Source: Chloroflexota bacterium
GTDB lineage: Bacteria > Chloroflexota > Ktedonobacteria > Ktedonobacterales > Ktedonobacteraceae
Reading direction: 5' to 3'
Length of the DNA: 16,388 bases
NCBI GenBank assembly: GCA_902810755.1
Contig: CADDYT010000145.1
Coordinates: 1-16,388, forward strand
Both the position numbers and the translations under genes were made by a program. Shown here one piece after another: positions 7,909-14,478 of the stretch (position 1 is its first letter; every line of letters begins with the position of its first letter). Below the pieces are notes generated by a model that saw nothing but the letters and a program-made list of their open reading frames with translations, was not told where the DNA came from and ran no database searches.

Positions 7909-8249
7909 GTATCTGTTCCAGGGGGCTGCAACGTGCAAAGAATGGCCGTACTGCGTCGGCGCGGCGGGCGAGACGAAACGTGGTAACAGGAGGAAGGGTG
8001 GTACCCGCGAGCGGGAGCAGCATGCGGACGGGATATCCTGTAAACTGGCTGTTGCGCAAGCTGTGTTCTGCGGAAGACAGGTAGCAGGGTGGAATGAAAG
8101 CCTGAGGAAAGGTCGGTAGGGCGAGAGGGTAGAAGGCTGGTAAGAGAACCCGGCGAGCGTGCGAGCCGGTTTGATACGTTTACACTTTTCGGTAGATATG
8201 TGGAGAGTGGAGAAGCCGGGAGGAATGATTCATCCCGGCTTTCTTTTTT
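7909..8249 (+). ncRNA. Candidate structured non-coding RNA, family unknown
   Basis: The stretch after the aldolase holds no believable protein in any frame but has many helices. ACAGGA (7986-7991) pairs with TCCTGT (8036-8041) and encloses CCCG-CGAG-CGGG (8004-8015). CTGT/ACAG with TTC/GAA is capped by TGCG (8061-8080). CCGGC (8150-8154) pairs with GCCGG (8165-8169). The sequence is purine-rich, with runs such as GAGGAAAGGTCGG, typical of folded RNAs. A promoter-like pair precedes it and a strong intrinsic terminator ends it. I could not match it to RNase P RNA, tmRNA, SRP RNA or a T-box. Possibilities are a stand-alone IscB-type omega RNA (HEARO, abundant in Ktedonobacter), a group II intron remnant, a lineage-specific small RNA, or a long 3' UTR of the aldolase mRNA. 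Confidence 0.45.
8213..8249 (+). terminator. Strong intrinsic terminator
   Basis: AAGCCGGGA (8213-8221) pairs with TCCCGGCTT (8233-8241). An inner GAA/TTC stem (8223-8225 with 8229-8231) closes a TGA loop. The T-rich tail TTTCTTTTTT occupies 8240-8249. It ends the RNA unit and any read-through from the aldolase gene. Confidence 0.92.
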
Positions 8250-8295
8250 GCGCGTGAAGCGGGAAGAATCCTGGAATCTCCTGACAAAAACCTGG

Positions 8296-8330
8296 GGAGT
8301 TTGAACATACCATATGTTCAAACTCCTTTT
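8296..8330 (+). terminator. Perfect 14-bp hairpin with short T-tract
   Basis: The arms 8296-8309 and 8313-8326 are exact reverse complements around CCA, followed by TTTT (8327-8330). It may be a second terminator insulating the WD40 transcription unit. It has only four Ts, and five As lie upstream (8286-8290), so it could also work for the other strand. A perfect palindrome of this size could alternatively be an operator. Confidence 0.6.
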
Positions 8331-8388
8331 CATTATTTCAGCATAAACATTTCCGTGTTTTTACCTGTTTATAAGTTGATTTGCTGTA

Positions 8389-8397
8389 TGCTACAAT
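8389..8397 (+). promoter_or_regulatory. Predicted extended -10 promoter for the WD40 transcription unit
   Basis: TGCTACAAT (TG, one base, then TACAAT at 8392-8397) is an extended -10 element with no good -35. The start would be near 8404, giving a 235-nt leader before the WD40 gene. The leader contains a hairpin with a symmetric internal loop: GGCGTA 8414-8419 pairs with TGCGCC 8437-8442, and inside it CTGT 8423-8426 pairs with ACAG 8430-8433. Confidence 0.5.
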
Positions 8398-8463
8398 ACA
8401 GACCTCTTTTGTTGGCGTAATGCTGTAAAACAGGGATGCGCCTTAGAGAAAGAGGGAAGAATC

Positions 8464-8571
8464 ATGATGGAAAAAAGGCCGGTAGCAACGTCTTCACTGC
8501 AAAGGGGCAGGGTTCCGGGATGTCACAGTCGGCGCAGTACCCTTCACTTTGAAAAAATTGTCCACACGTAG
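8464..8571 (+). CDS. Possible 35-residue leader peptide
   Basis: ATG ATG at 8464 follows GAGGGAAG at 4-nt spacing and opens a 35-codon frame (MMEKRPVATSSLQRGR...FEKIVHT) ending in TAG at 8571. It is basic, has no signal peptide or TM segment, and matches nothing I know. Its stop abuts a 9-bp hairpin (8572-8580 with 8585-8593, loop TAAG), and the WD40 gene starts 67 nt later. The ribosome site and position in a leader favour a real small ORF, but the length allows chance. Confidence 0.25.
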   Translation: MMEKRPVATSSLQRGRVPGCHSRRSTLHFEKIVHT

Positions 8572-8638
8572 ATCTGCTCGTAAGCGGGCAGATTATTGAT
8601 ATATGGTTCATTGTCTCTAGTTACAGGGAGGTTTTTTG

Positions 8639-10069
8639 ATGGACGCACAGCATCGTACCTGTCGTCACTGTGGAACAGCACTCGCGCCCGGCGAGGCATT
8701 TTGCAGCAACTGTGGCAGGCGTTATGATGAGTCAGCTATGGTAGAGCCAACGGCGCGCAGCACATCGTCCTCTTTTTCAGAGGGAACAAACCCGGTTCAG
8801 CAGAATAGCGAGCCGACGTTGCTGGCGACGCCCTCTCCCACGCCTTCCGGTCGTTCTTCCGGCTATACACCCTCCGGTCAGGCGCAGTACGCCACGCCGC
8901 CCCCAGCTCCTTATCCGCCCTATAACGGGCCGGGGTACGGGCAGCAGCCGACGCCGGGGTACGCGCCGCAGGTTCCACCTGCTCAACCGCCAGCGCGCAA
9001 GGGGCCGAACATCGGTCTTATCGTTGGCATTGTTGCCCTGGTCGTTATTGTGATAGCCGCCAGTACGGGCATTTTCCTGTTTGTGAAGGGGCAGGGAAAC
9101 GGCAACAAAGCTTCCAGTACCCCTGCCGGGCCGACGCGCCTGCATATCACGCCCTATACCTATAGCAACTTTGGTGACCAGATCGAGGCCGTCTCGTGGT
9201 CGCCCAACGGCAAATACCTGGCGGCAGGCAGCTTTGATAATACCGTGCAGGTGTGGGATGCCGTGACCGGCAAGACGCTTGTCACCTATAAAGGGCATAC
9301 TAACGCCGTGACCAGCGTGGCCTGGTCGCCCGATAGCACGCGCATCGCCTCCGGCAGCTATGACGATACGGTGCAGGTCTGGAATGCCCTGAGCGGCGCG
9401 CTGATTACCACCTACAAAGGCCATTCAGATACAGTTGAGGCTCTGTCCTGGTCGCCGGATGGCAAGCGCATCGTCTCCGTCGCCGACGATGACACGGCCC
9501 AGGTCTGGGATGCCGCTACCGGCCAGCATCAGCTAACCTACAGCAAACATACCGATGGCATCAAATCGGTAGCGTGGTCGCCGGATGGCAAGCGCATCGT
9601 TTCTGGTGGTCAGGGCCTGAACGACCACACGGTGCAGGTGTGGGATGCTACCACCGGCCAGCATCTTTTGACCTACACCGGCCATAGCGATTCCATTTTT
9701 GCCGTTGCCTGGTCGCCTGATAGCAAATATATTGCCTCCGGCAGCCTGGATGACACCGTCCAGGTCTGGGATGCGACAAGCGGCAAGCCCATCTTCACCT
9801 ATCACGGCCACAGCGATTCCGTCTATGCCGTTGCCTGGTCTCCTGATGGCAAGCGCATCGCCTCCGCCGGTGGAGCGGCCTTCGGCGGCGGAGACGACAC
9901 CGTCCAGGTCTGGGATGCTCTCAACGGCGGCAACGTCTTCACCTACAAGGGACACAGGAACGATGTCAACGGCCTCGCCTGGTCGCCTGATAGCAGCTAT
10001 ATCGCCTCCGCCAGTGGCGATAGCGGCGGCACAAAGGATAATACCGTCCAGGTCTGGCAGCCAGCATAA
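8639..10069 (+). CDS. Zinc-ribbon, single-TM, seven-bladed WD40 protein
   Basis: A 476-residue protein with four regions. First is an N-terminal zinc ribbon with C8, C11, C22 and C25 (CRHC...CSNC). Second is a long Ser/Thr/Pro/Gln-rich linker (about 30-120) rich in PxYxP and GYGQQPTPGY patterns. Third is one hydrophobic helix at about 125-149, preceded by RKG. Last are seven WD40 repeats (about 175-476), each with AWSPDGKRIASG and TVQVWD landmarks, which should close one beta-propeller. The zinc ribbon would be cytoplasmic and the propeller outside, so it may be a scaffold or sensor joining extracellular binding to a cytoplasmic partner; this is inference. ATG 8639 was preferred over TTG 8636 because AGGGAGG is 7 nt away. 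The blades are nearly identical at DNA level. No enzymatic domain seen. Confidence 0.93.
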   Translation: MDAQHRTCRHCGTALAPGEAFCSNCGRRYDESAMVEPTARSTSSSFSEGTNPVQQNSEPTLLATPSPTPSGRSSGYTPSGQAQYATPPPAPYPPYNGPGYGQQPTPGYAPQVPPAQPPARKGPNIGLIVGIVALVVIVIAASTGIFLFVKGQGNGNKASSTPAGPTRLHITPYTYSNFGDQIEAVSWSPNGKYLAAGSFDNTVQVWDAVTGKTLVTYKGHTNAVTSVAWSPDSTRIASGSYDDTVQVWNALSGALITTYKGHSDTVEALSWSPDGKRIVSVADDDTAQVWDAATGQHQLTYSKHTDGIKSVAWSPDGKRIVSGGQGLNDHTVQVWDATTGQHLLTYTGHSDSIFAVAWSPDSKYIASGSLDDTVQVWDATSGKPIFTYHGHSDSVYAVAWSPDGKRIASAGGAAFGGGDDTVQVWDALNGGNVFTYKGHRNDVNGLAWSPDSSYIASASGDSGGTKDNTVQVWQPA

Positions 10070-10184
10070 TCATATCTCCATAGGGGTCGATGATCGCACG
10101 CACCGTCGCTTGACCGGCAACAGTGGTAAATCGGACGAGACGGGCCGATTAAACTGGTGGTGCGCGCAACTCATCGGTCCCTAC

Positions 10185-10200
10185 GGGGCAATTCATCCCC
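10185..10200. repeat. Degenerate hairpin resembling the REP-like elements
   Basis: GGGG (10185-10188) and CCCC (10197-10200) flank an 8-nt loop, with CCCTAC directly before it. It recalls the GTAG-type hairpins at 1820-1933 and 5076-5100, but the tetranucleotide is on the wrong side, so membership is doubtful. The rest of the 160-bp gap 10070-10229 shows no gene and no clear promoter. Confidence 0.2.
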
Positions 10201-10229
10201 ATCCTGTTCTATTGGAAGGAGAAGGCATC

Positions 10230-10682
10230 ATGAATTCGACCATTTATCTCGTTTGCGGACTGTCGGCGCTGCTCTGTGCTGCTGTCGCTGTCTACATGGG
10301 AAGGTATGCCAGGAAACTATGGAAATTGCAGGCGAGGTTCAAGCAAAGGGGAGTTGTCGTCAAAGGTGTGGTTGACAGGAGACAAAGTAAAAGGATCTCT
10401 ACCGGTGGCGGCAGAACTGCCACTGAATACTTTGTCACCTACCATTATGCTTATCAAGGGCAACCGTACACAGGCACGGCGCCTGTGACGGCGGGTCACT
10501 ATACTGACTGGTTTGAAGGGTCGCAAATCGATGTCATCGTTCTTCCTGACAGGCCTGACGTGTCCAGGCTGGCCGGAGATATCGCGGCAGTCGGCTTTCT
10601 GTCTGGCCTGGTGATCGGTTCAGTCACGCTCGCGCTCGGCGCCATCGCTCTCATCGTCATCGCCATCGTTTTCACACGCTGA
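10230..10682 (+). CDS. DUF3592-like two-TM membrane protein
   Basis: A 150-residue protein with TM helices at about 5-24 and 118-149. Between them is a soluble beta-rich segment (about 44-114) with YFVTYHYAYQGQPYTG, GSQIDVIVLPDRPDVSRL and an Arg/Lys-rich stretch. This resembles DUF3592 proteins, whose function is unknown. The ATG at 10230 has AAGGAG 8 nt upstream. Upstream in-frame sequence is only a frame overlapping the WD40 repeats. It lies 160 bp after the WD40 gene on the same strand and may share its transcript. Confidence 0.8.
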   Translation: MNSTIYLVCGLSALLCAAVAVYMGRYARKLWKLQARFKQRGVVVKGVVDRRQSKRISTGGGRTATEYFVTYHYAYQGQPYTGTAPVTAGHYTDWFEGSQIDVIVLPDRPDVSRLAGDIAAVGFLSGLVIGSVTLALGAIALIVIAIVFTR

Positions 10683-10778
10683 TCATCAGAGCAGGATAGG
10701 ATAGAGACGATCAACGCGCTTTCGACCGTGTAGAGGGTAGACAGCTGTTATCAACGTGGATGGAGAAAGGTTGCTCCC

Positions 10779-10970
10779 GTGCAATATCGTCGGAACACGC
10801 TCTATCGTGTGCTGGGCGTCGTGTTCCTGCTCATCGGCGTTCTGTTGATCGTACTGAGCCTGCTGCTGGCGCTGGCGCTGCGTATCGCGCTCATCCTCAT
10901 CGGAGTGTTTGTGCTGGTCATTGCACTCTCGTACTTCAGGCTCAGTACGCGACAGAATAAGGGATCATAG
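10779..10970 (+). CDS. Small two-TM membrane protein
   Basis: A 63-residue, almost wholly hydrophobic protein with two probable helices (about 11-31 and 33-52) separated by a single Arg (R35). A basic N-terminus (QYRRNTLYR) and a short polar tail complete it. It starts at GTG 10779 with GGAGAAAGG ending 8 nt upstream; another overlapping frame from ATG 10760 lacks coding character. No family recognised. Its last 6 nt overlap the end of the convergent gene. Confidence 0.6.
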   Translation: MQYRRNTLYRVLGVVFLLIGVLLIVLSLLLALALRIALILIGVFVLVIALSYFRLSTRQNKGS

Positions 10971-11675
10971 CTTGACGCGCTCCCCCGGTTGTAGCGGGCG
11001 GAAGGCGGAGCCAGTGTTGATAAAGACGATGCGTTGATCCTGAATGAAGACGACCAGGTCAGGTTTACCATCGCCGTTCACATCTTTGATTTCTCCGGTG
11101 ACCGGCGTTAAATCCTGGCCGTCGCCGAAGAGAACGGGGCCGAGATAGACGCGGGCATGGGAGGCATCGCCGCCGGGCATCTCGATGATGATGACATGGC
11201 GGTTGAGGTTCATGAAGATAAAGTGCGTGGGGTTGCTCGCGCTATCGTTGTGGCCGACAACGGCGTCCAGCTGGAAGGTACGCGGGCGACCATAGGTCAC
11301 ATCATCCTGGTGAATCTGCCACCAGGTGCCAAACTTGCCCACACCGACGACGAGCAGGGCCATCAGCGCCATGCCGAGCAGCAGCGTCAGCCAGGGGAAC
11401 TGGCGCCTGTGTCCTCTTTGCGAAGAGAGCGACGGATCAATGGCCTTCGATGTAACGCCGTTGCCGGGATGCGAGCCGCGACTGGCCCGTCGTGGCTGGA
11501 TAAAGGTTCCCGCCCCCGGTCTGGTAATCGGCTCATCGATGCTGTCACGCCCCGGTGGCTGGCGGTAGCGGCGTGTGCTATTGGGCGTGCGAACAACATA
11601 GAGACTTTCGTCGCCTACCAGTTCATCTACATCATCAAGCGGCCCCGACTGCTTTTTCGTTTGCGACACTGCCAT
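10965..11675 (-). CDS. Single-TM protein with FG-GAP/VCBS-like calcium loop
   Basis: A 236-residue protein. It has a hydrophilic cytoplasmic N-terminus (1-92) with a YVVRTPNSTRRYRQP segment, one TM helix at about 94-114, and an external domain. The external domain ends in DVNGDGKPDLVVF (198-210), a DxNxDGxxD calcium-binding loop typical of FG-GAP/VCBS repeats. The type II topology suggests a surface-exposed adhesion or binding role; only one repeat is clear. I chose ATG 11675 because GGAGG lies 8 nt upstream, although the frame is open to 11753, across the promoter. It converges with the 63-residue protein and overlaps it by 6 nt. Confidence 0.8.
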   Translation of the reverse strand: MAVSQTKKQSGPLDDVDELVGDESLYVVRTPNSTRRYRQPPGRDSIDEPITRPGAGTFIQPRRASRGSHPGNGVTSKAIDPSLSSQRGHRRQFPWLTLLLGMALMALLVVGVGKFGTWWQIHQDDVTYGRPRTFQLDAVVGHNDSASNPTHFIFMNLNRHVIIIEMPGGDASHARVYLGPVLFGDGQDLTPVTGEIKDVNGDGKPDLVVFIQDQRIVFINTGSAFRPLQPGERVKL

Positions 11676-11703
11676 AGCGATGTCCTCCATTTCTAGTAAG
11701 TTT

Positions 11704-11725
11704 GTTCTAAGAAATTTCGTTCTAA
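11704..11725 (-). promoter_or_regulatory. Tandem TTAGAAC direct repeats at a transcription start
   Basis: TTAGAAC (minus strand) occurs at 11719-11725 and 11704-11710, 15 bp apart, each followed by a base and AA. They lie at and just downstream of the predicted start of the calcium-loop protein, a position suited to a repressor. Confidence 0.35.
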
Positions 11726-11753
11726 TTATATGCAGTGAAGGCACGTCCGTCAA
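11725..11753 (-). promoter_or_regulatory. Near-consensus sigma-70 promoter
   Basis: On the minus strand, TTGACG (11748-11753), a 17-bp spacer and TATAAT (11725-11730) direct transcription to the calcium-loop membrane protein, with a leader of about 43 nt. It is the best promoter match in the window. Confidence 0.85.
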
Positions 11754-11868
11754 GGGGTTTATGCGCCAATTTTCGCAAATTTGTTCAAATTCTCCCTGTT
11801 TGCCCTGTGGCAGGCCTGTCGCGCGGAAGAATTACCGGGGGTTTCCTCTTTATTGCTACGCCCGAACA

Positions 11869-11877
11869 TGATACAAT
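11869..11877 (+). promoter_or_regulatory. Predicted extended -10 promoter of the tRNA nucleotidyltransferase gene
   Basis: TGATACAAT (TG, one base, TACAAT at 11872-11877) precedes the gene with a start near 11884 and a leader of about 47 nt. No good -35 is visible. It closely resembles the extended -10 at 8389-8397. Confidence 0.5.
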
Positions 11878-11930
11878 AGTCGCACCTGAAAACGAACACC
11901 CCGTCGGGGAAATGGATACATCAATCAGAC

Positions 11931-13388
11931 ATGCTAGATATCATCATCACGCTGGCGGAAGCTTTTCGCGCACAGCAAAAACAATTGTATATGGTAGGGG
12001 GGACGGTACGCGACGTGCTGCTCAATCGGGGGCAATCCAACGATGCCGACCTGGCGACCGACGCGACGCCTGAGGAGGTCAAGCGGCTGGTCGCGCCGAC
12101 GCATCCGACGGCGGTGGTGCTGGTGGGCGAGCGTTTCGGCACCGTGCGCCTGCATTATGGCAGCGATATTATCGAGATCACGACCTTTCGCAGCGAACGC
12201 TACAATCCTGAATCGCGCAAGCCGGAGGTCTGTTTTGGCACGAAGCTGGAGGATGACCTTCTGCGCCGCGACTTCACCATCAACGCCCTGGCGCGCAACC
12301 CGCTCACGGGGCAAATCATCGACCTTTTTGGGGGCAGGCAGGACCTCGCGGCCCACATCCTGCGGGCCGTTGGCAACGAGCCGGACAAACGCTTTGAGGA
12401 GGACGCGCTGCGCCTGCTGCGCGCCGTGCGTTTCGCCGCCCAGCTCGACTTCACCATTGAGCAGGAGACGCGGCGGGCGATCATCCGGCAGGCGGCACAG
12501 TTGCAAAAGATCAGCCGCGAGCGCATCCGTGACGAGATGAATAAGCTGCTGCTCTCGGCGCACCCGGCGAAGGGGCTTGATCTGCTGGTCGAACTGGGTC
12601 TGATGCAGTACATCATCCCGGAGGTGCTGGAGTTGCGCGGCGTGAGCCAGCAGCCAACGCCATCGGGCCAGCGCGCTCCCTCCTCGAAGGATGTCTATGC
12701 CCATGTGCTGCGCGTGGTGGAGCGTTCCTCCCCGCGACTGGAGACGCGCTGGGCGGCCCTGCTGCATGATATCGCGAAGCCGCGCACGCGCACCGTCGAG
12801 GAGAACAAGGTGCATTTCTTCGGCCACGAAGACGTGGGCGCGCGCATGGCCCGAGATATCCTCAAGCGCCTGCACTTCGATCGCGACTTCATCGCGAGCG
12901 TCGAGAATATCGTGCGCCTGCACATGCGCGCCAATGCCTACACCTCCGACTGGACGGATGGCGCGGTACGCCGTCTCATGCTCGATGCCGGCGAGGACCT
13001 GGCCGATCTGCTCGACCTCTCGCGCGCCGACATTACCAGCTACAACCCCACCAGGGTTTCGCGGGCCGCCGCCCGTGTCAGCGAGCTGGCCGAACGTTGC
13101 CAGCGACTGAAAGAGGAGGCCGAGCGTGTGCCGCTCAAAAGTCCTCTGGATGGCAACGAACTTATGGAGCTTTTCGGGCGCGGCCCCGGCCCCTGGCTGC
13201 GTCCCATCAAAGAACACCTGCTCAGCCTGGTCATCGATGGCGTGCTTTCGCCGGACAATAAGGAAGAGGCCATGCGCATCGCCCGCGCCTTCATGGAGCA
13301 GGAATCGAAAGAGGGGCAACAACCCGTCCTCCTGCCTGAAGCGACGGGCAGTGAGGGTAGGCCAGACAGGAGACGCGAGATGCGTTGA
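11931..13388 (+). CDS. tRNA nucleotidyltransferase / poly(A) polymerase family protein with HD domain
   Basis: Class II nucleotidyltransferase that adds or repairs the 3' CCA end of tRNAs in the cytoplasm. Visible motifs are YMVGGTVRDVLL (20-31), the catalytic DAD pair D38/D40, RRDFTINALA (112-121), the template-binding motif FEEDALRLLRAVRFAA (155-170), and SRERIRDE (195-202). A C-terminal HD domain follows, with H279/D280 (LLHDIAKPRT) and H299, which in relatives gives phosphatase or cyclic phosphodiesterase activity. The 485 residues are long for the family; the last 25 are unstructured. ATG 11931 lacks a clear ribosome binding site, but the fold begins right after it. Full CCA addition or only part of it (CC- or A-adding) cannot be decided here. 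Confidence 0.93.
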   Translation: MLDIIITLAEAFRAQQKQLYMVGGTVRDVLLNRGQSNDADLATDATPEEVKRLVAPTHPTAVVLVGERFGTVRLHYGSDIIEITTFRSERYNPESRKPEVCFGTKLEDDLLRRDFTINALARNPLTGQIIDLFGGRQDLAAHILRAVGNEPDKRFEEDALRLLRAVRFAAQLDFTIEQETRRAIIRQAAQLQKISRERIRDEMNKLLLSAHPAKGLDLLVELGLMQYIIPEVLELRGVSQQPTPSGQRAPSSKDVYAHVLRVVERSSPRLETRWAALLHDIAKPRTRTVEENKVHFFGHEDVGARMARDILKRLHFDRDFIASVENIVRLHMRANAYTSDWTDGAVRRLMLDAGEDLADLLDLSRADITSYNPTRVSRAAARVSELAERCQRLKEEAERVPLKSPLDGNELMELFGRGPGPWLRPIKEHLLSLVIDGVLSPDNKEEAMRIARAFMEQESKEGQQPVLLPEATGSEGRPDRRREMR

Positions 13389-13437
13389 GAGCGCGCGTCA
13401 TACGCCGCAAAAACGAGAGACGAGAGAGGGTATCATC

Positions 13438-13992
13438 ATGACCAGAGCGAACAGGGCAGGCGCGCAGCCGCCAGAGGACGACAGCAAGAGCAGAGCAAAG
13501 ACAACCGGCACGGGCAGCACACCCGCGACCAGAGGGGACACCATGCAGAAGCCGACGGTGCAATCCACCACCCCATCCGGCGCCGCGACGGCGAAGCCGA
13601 CGGGCAAGGGCAAACAGAGCGGCAAAAGCACCAGGCCGGTCATCGGCGGCACCGCCGTCGCGGGCGCGAAGTCGACGCAGCCAAAGGCGGTTTCTCAGAG
13701 CAATAACCCGCAGCAGCAACAGGCGGAGAACTATAACCGCAGCATGCGCCGCCGCATGCAGAAGCTGGGAACGGGTCCATACAGCGAAAACCTGGCCGCC
13801 ACGGCGCAGGAACGCCGCCAGAAGCGTATCGAACGCAAGAAACGCAAAAGCGCCGAACTTCGCCAGCAGGTGACGAGGGGGCAGCGCGTCAACCTCAGCC
13901 TGGGCAAACGCAACACCTACTTCCTGATCGCGATGATCGCCCTGCTCGTCATCATCATCGTCATCGCCATCATCATCCGCCACCCGTTCTAA
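13438..13992 (+). CDS. Basic, low-complexity tail-anchored membrane protein
   Basis: A 184-residue protein of unknown family. The N-terminal 95 residues are disordered (Thr, Ser, Pro, Gly, Gln, Lys). Then comes a strongly basic helical stretch at about 100-160 (RSMRRRMQKL, ERRQKRIERKKRKSAELRQQ). A very hydrophobic helix at about 160-180, ending RHPF, would anchor the C-terminus, with everything else cytoplasmic. The basic segment could bind RNA, DNA or lipid headgroups; this is inference. ATG 13438 follows GAGAGAGGG at 7 nt. It lies 49 bp after the tRNA nucleotidyltransferase gene and is probably cotranscribed. Confidence 0.75.
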   Translation: MTRANRAGAQPPEDDSKSRAKTTGTGSTPATRGDTMQKPTVQSTTPSGAATAKPTGKGKQSGKSTRPVIGGTAVAGAKSTQPKAVSQSNNPQQQQAENYNRSMRRRMQKLGTGPYSENLAATAQERRQKRIERKKRKSAELRQQVTRGQRVNLSLGKRNTYFLIAMIALLVIIIVIAIIIRHPF

Positions 13993-14018
13993 TGCGGCGG
14001 GAAGAGATTGCGAAGCGA

Positions 14019-14279
14019 TTAGTAGGTGAGTAAGAGACGGTCAACTACGATTTCCTTCTCAAGGGTCCGGCCATCCATCTGAAAGCGTCTAAGCATCGAT
14101 CGTCCGCAATTCACGAATACCTCGCGCTCAAAAAGCCCTTCGGGAAGAGGAATATCACAAACGAGATTCCCCGAATGCTCTGTGCCATCTATGCTTAATG
14201 CTAGATAGACGCCGCGTTTTTTACAACAGTAAATAGCATCGAAAAGCTGTTTCAGATTGAAGGATTGCGCTCCATACAA
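14019..14279 (-). CDS. Small hypothetical protein, possibly truncated
   Basis: An open frame of 86 codons (YGAQSFNLKQLFDAIYC...VVDRLLLTY) with reasonable amino-acid composition and no TM segment. No family is recognised. There is no in-frame ATG near the start. The only upstream starts are TTG 14279 or a later CTG, neither with a ribosome binding site; a stop lies at 14286-14288. It is divergent from the Xre remnant and shares its AT-richer composition, so it may be an accessory gene, a leaderless gene, or a fragment. Confidence 0.4.
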   Translation of the reverse strand: MYGAQSFNLKQLFDAIYCCKKRGVYLALSIDGTEHSGNLVCDIPLPEGLFEREVFVNCGRSMLRRFQMDGRTLEKEIVVDRLLLTY

Positions 14280-14292
14280 AAACGCTTATATT
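14265..14292 (+). promoter_or_regulatory. Possible promoter in the divergent Xre/hypothetical junction
   Basis: TTGCGC (14265-14270), a 16-bp spacer and TATATT (14287-14292) point towards the Xre remnant, whose ATG is only 6 nt past the -10. On the other strand TATAAG (14286-14291) lies 6 nt before TTG 14279. Both would give almost leaderless transcripts. Confidence 0.3.
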
Positions 14293-14298
14293 GGTCCA

Positions 14299-14478
14299 AT
14301 GAGCAAACACATCTATACTTCAGAGCAGGAACGATTGCAGGTACTTCTTCGCCAGATCAGGCAGGAGGCCGGATTACGTCAAATCGATCTGGCTCAACGC
14401 CTCGGTCAGTCCCAATCTTTCTTCCTTTGGCCAGACTCTTCTTGCATACTTCGAGTACAGAGCCACTATACTCAATAA
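14299..14478 (+). pseudogene. Truncated Xre-family HTH regulator
   Basis: From ATG 14299 the frame reads MSKHIYTSEQERLQVLLRQI, then RQEAGLRQIDLAQRLGQSQSF. This is the first two helices and the recognition-helix entry of an Xre/Cro-type HTH domain. After SQSF (about 14418) the expected continuation (normally V-S-K-Y-E-x-G-x-R) is absent. The frame instead reads FLWPDSSCILRVQSHYTQ and stops at 14478. A neighbouring frame becomes protein-like at just this point. This fits a deletion or frameshift that removed the rest of the domain. A functional short protein is unlikely. Confidence 0.55.

Noticed and set aside
7996..8009. T-box-like core GGGTGGTACCCGCG
   Set aside because: A T-box has GGTGGNACCGCG followed directly by its terminator and an amino-acid-related gene. 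Here there is an extra C, the terminator is 200 nt away and the next gene encodes a WD40 protein.
8103..8163. RNase P RNA-like words (GAGGAAAGGTCGG, GGTAAGAGAACC)
   Set aside because: In RNase P RNA the GAGGAAAGTCC block is near the 5' end and must be followed by over 250 nt of conserved core. The terminator cuts the unit only about 110 nt later, and the CR-V region is missing.
10760..10960. Alternative frame from ATG 10760 overlapping the 63-residue membrane protein
   Set aside because: Its product is R/H/A-rich without pattern, while the GTG 10779 frame gives two clean TM helices and a spaced ribosome binding site.
11934..13322. 462-codon minus-strand frame opposite the tRNA nucleotidyltransferase
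   Set aside because: Shadow of a gene with all family motifs. No start signals or domain.
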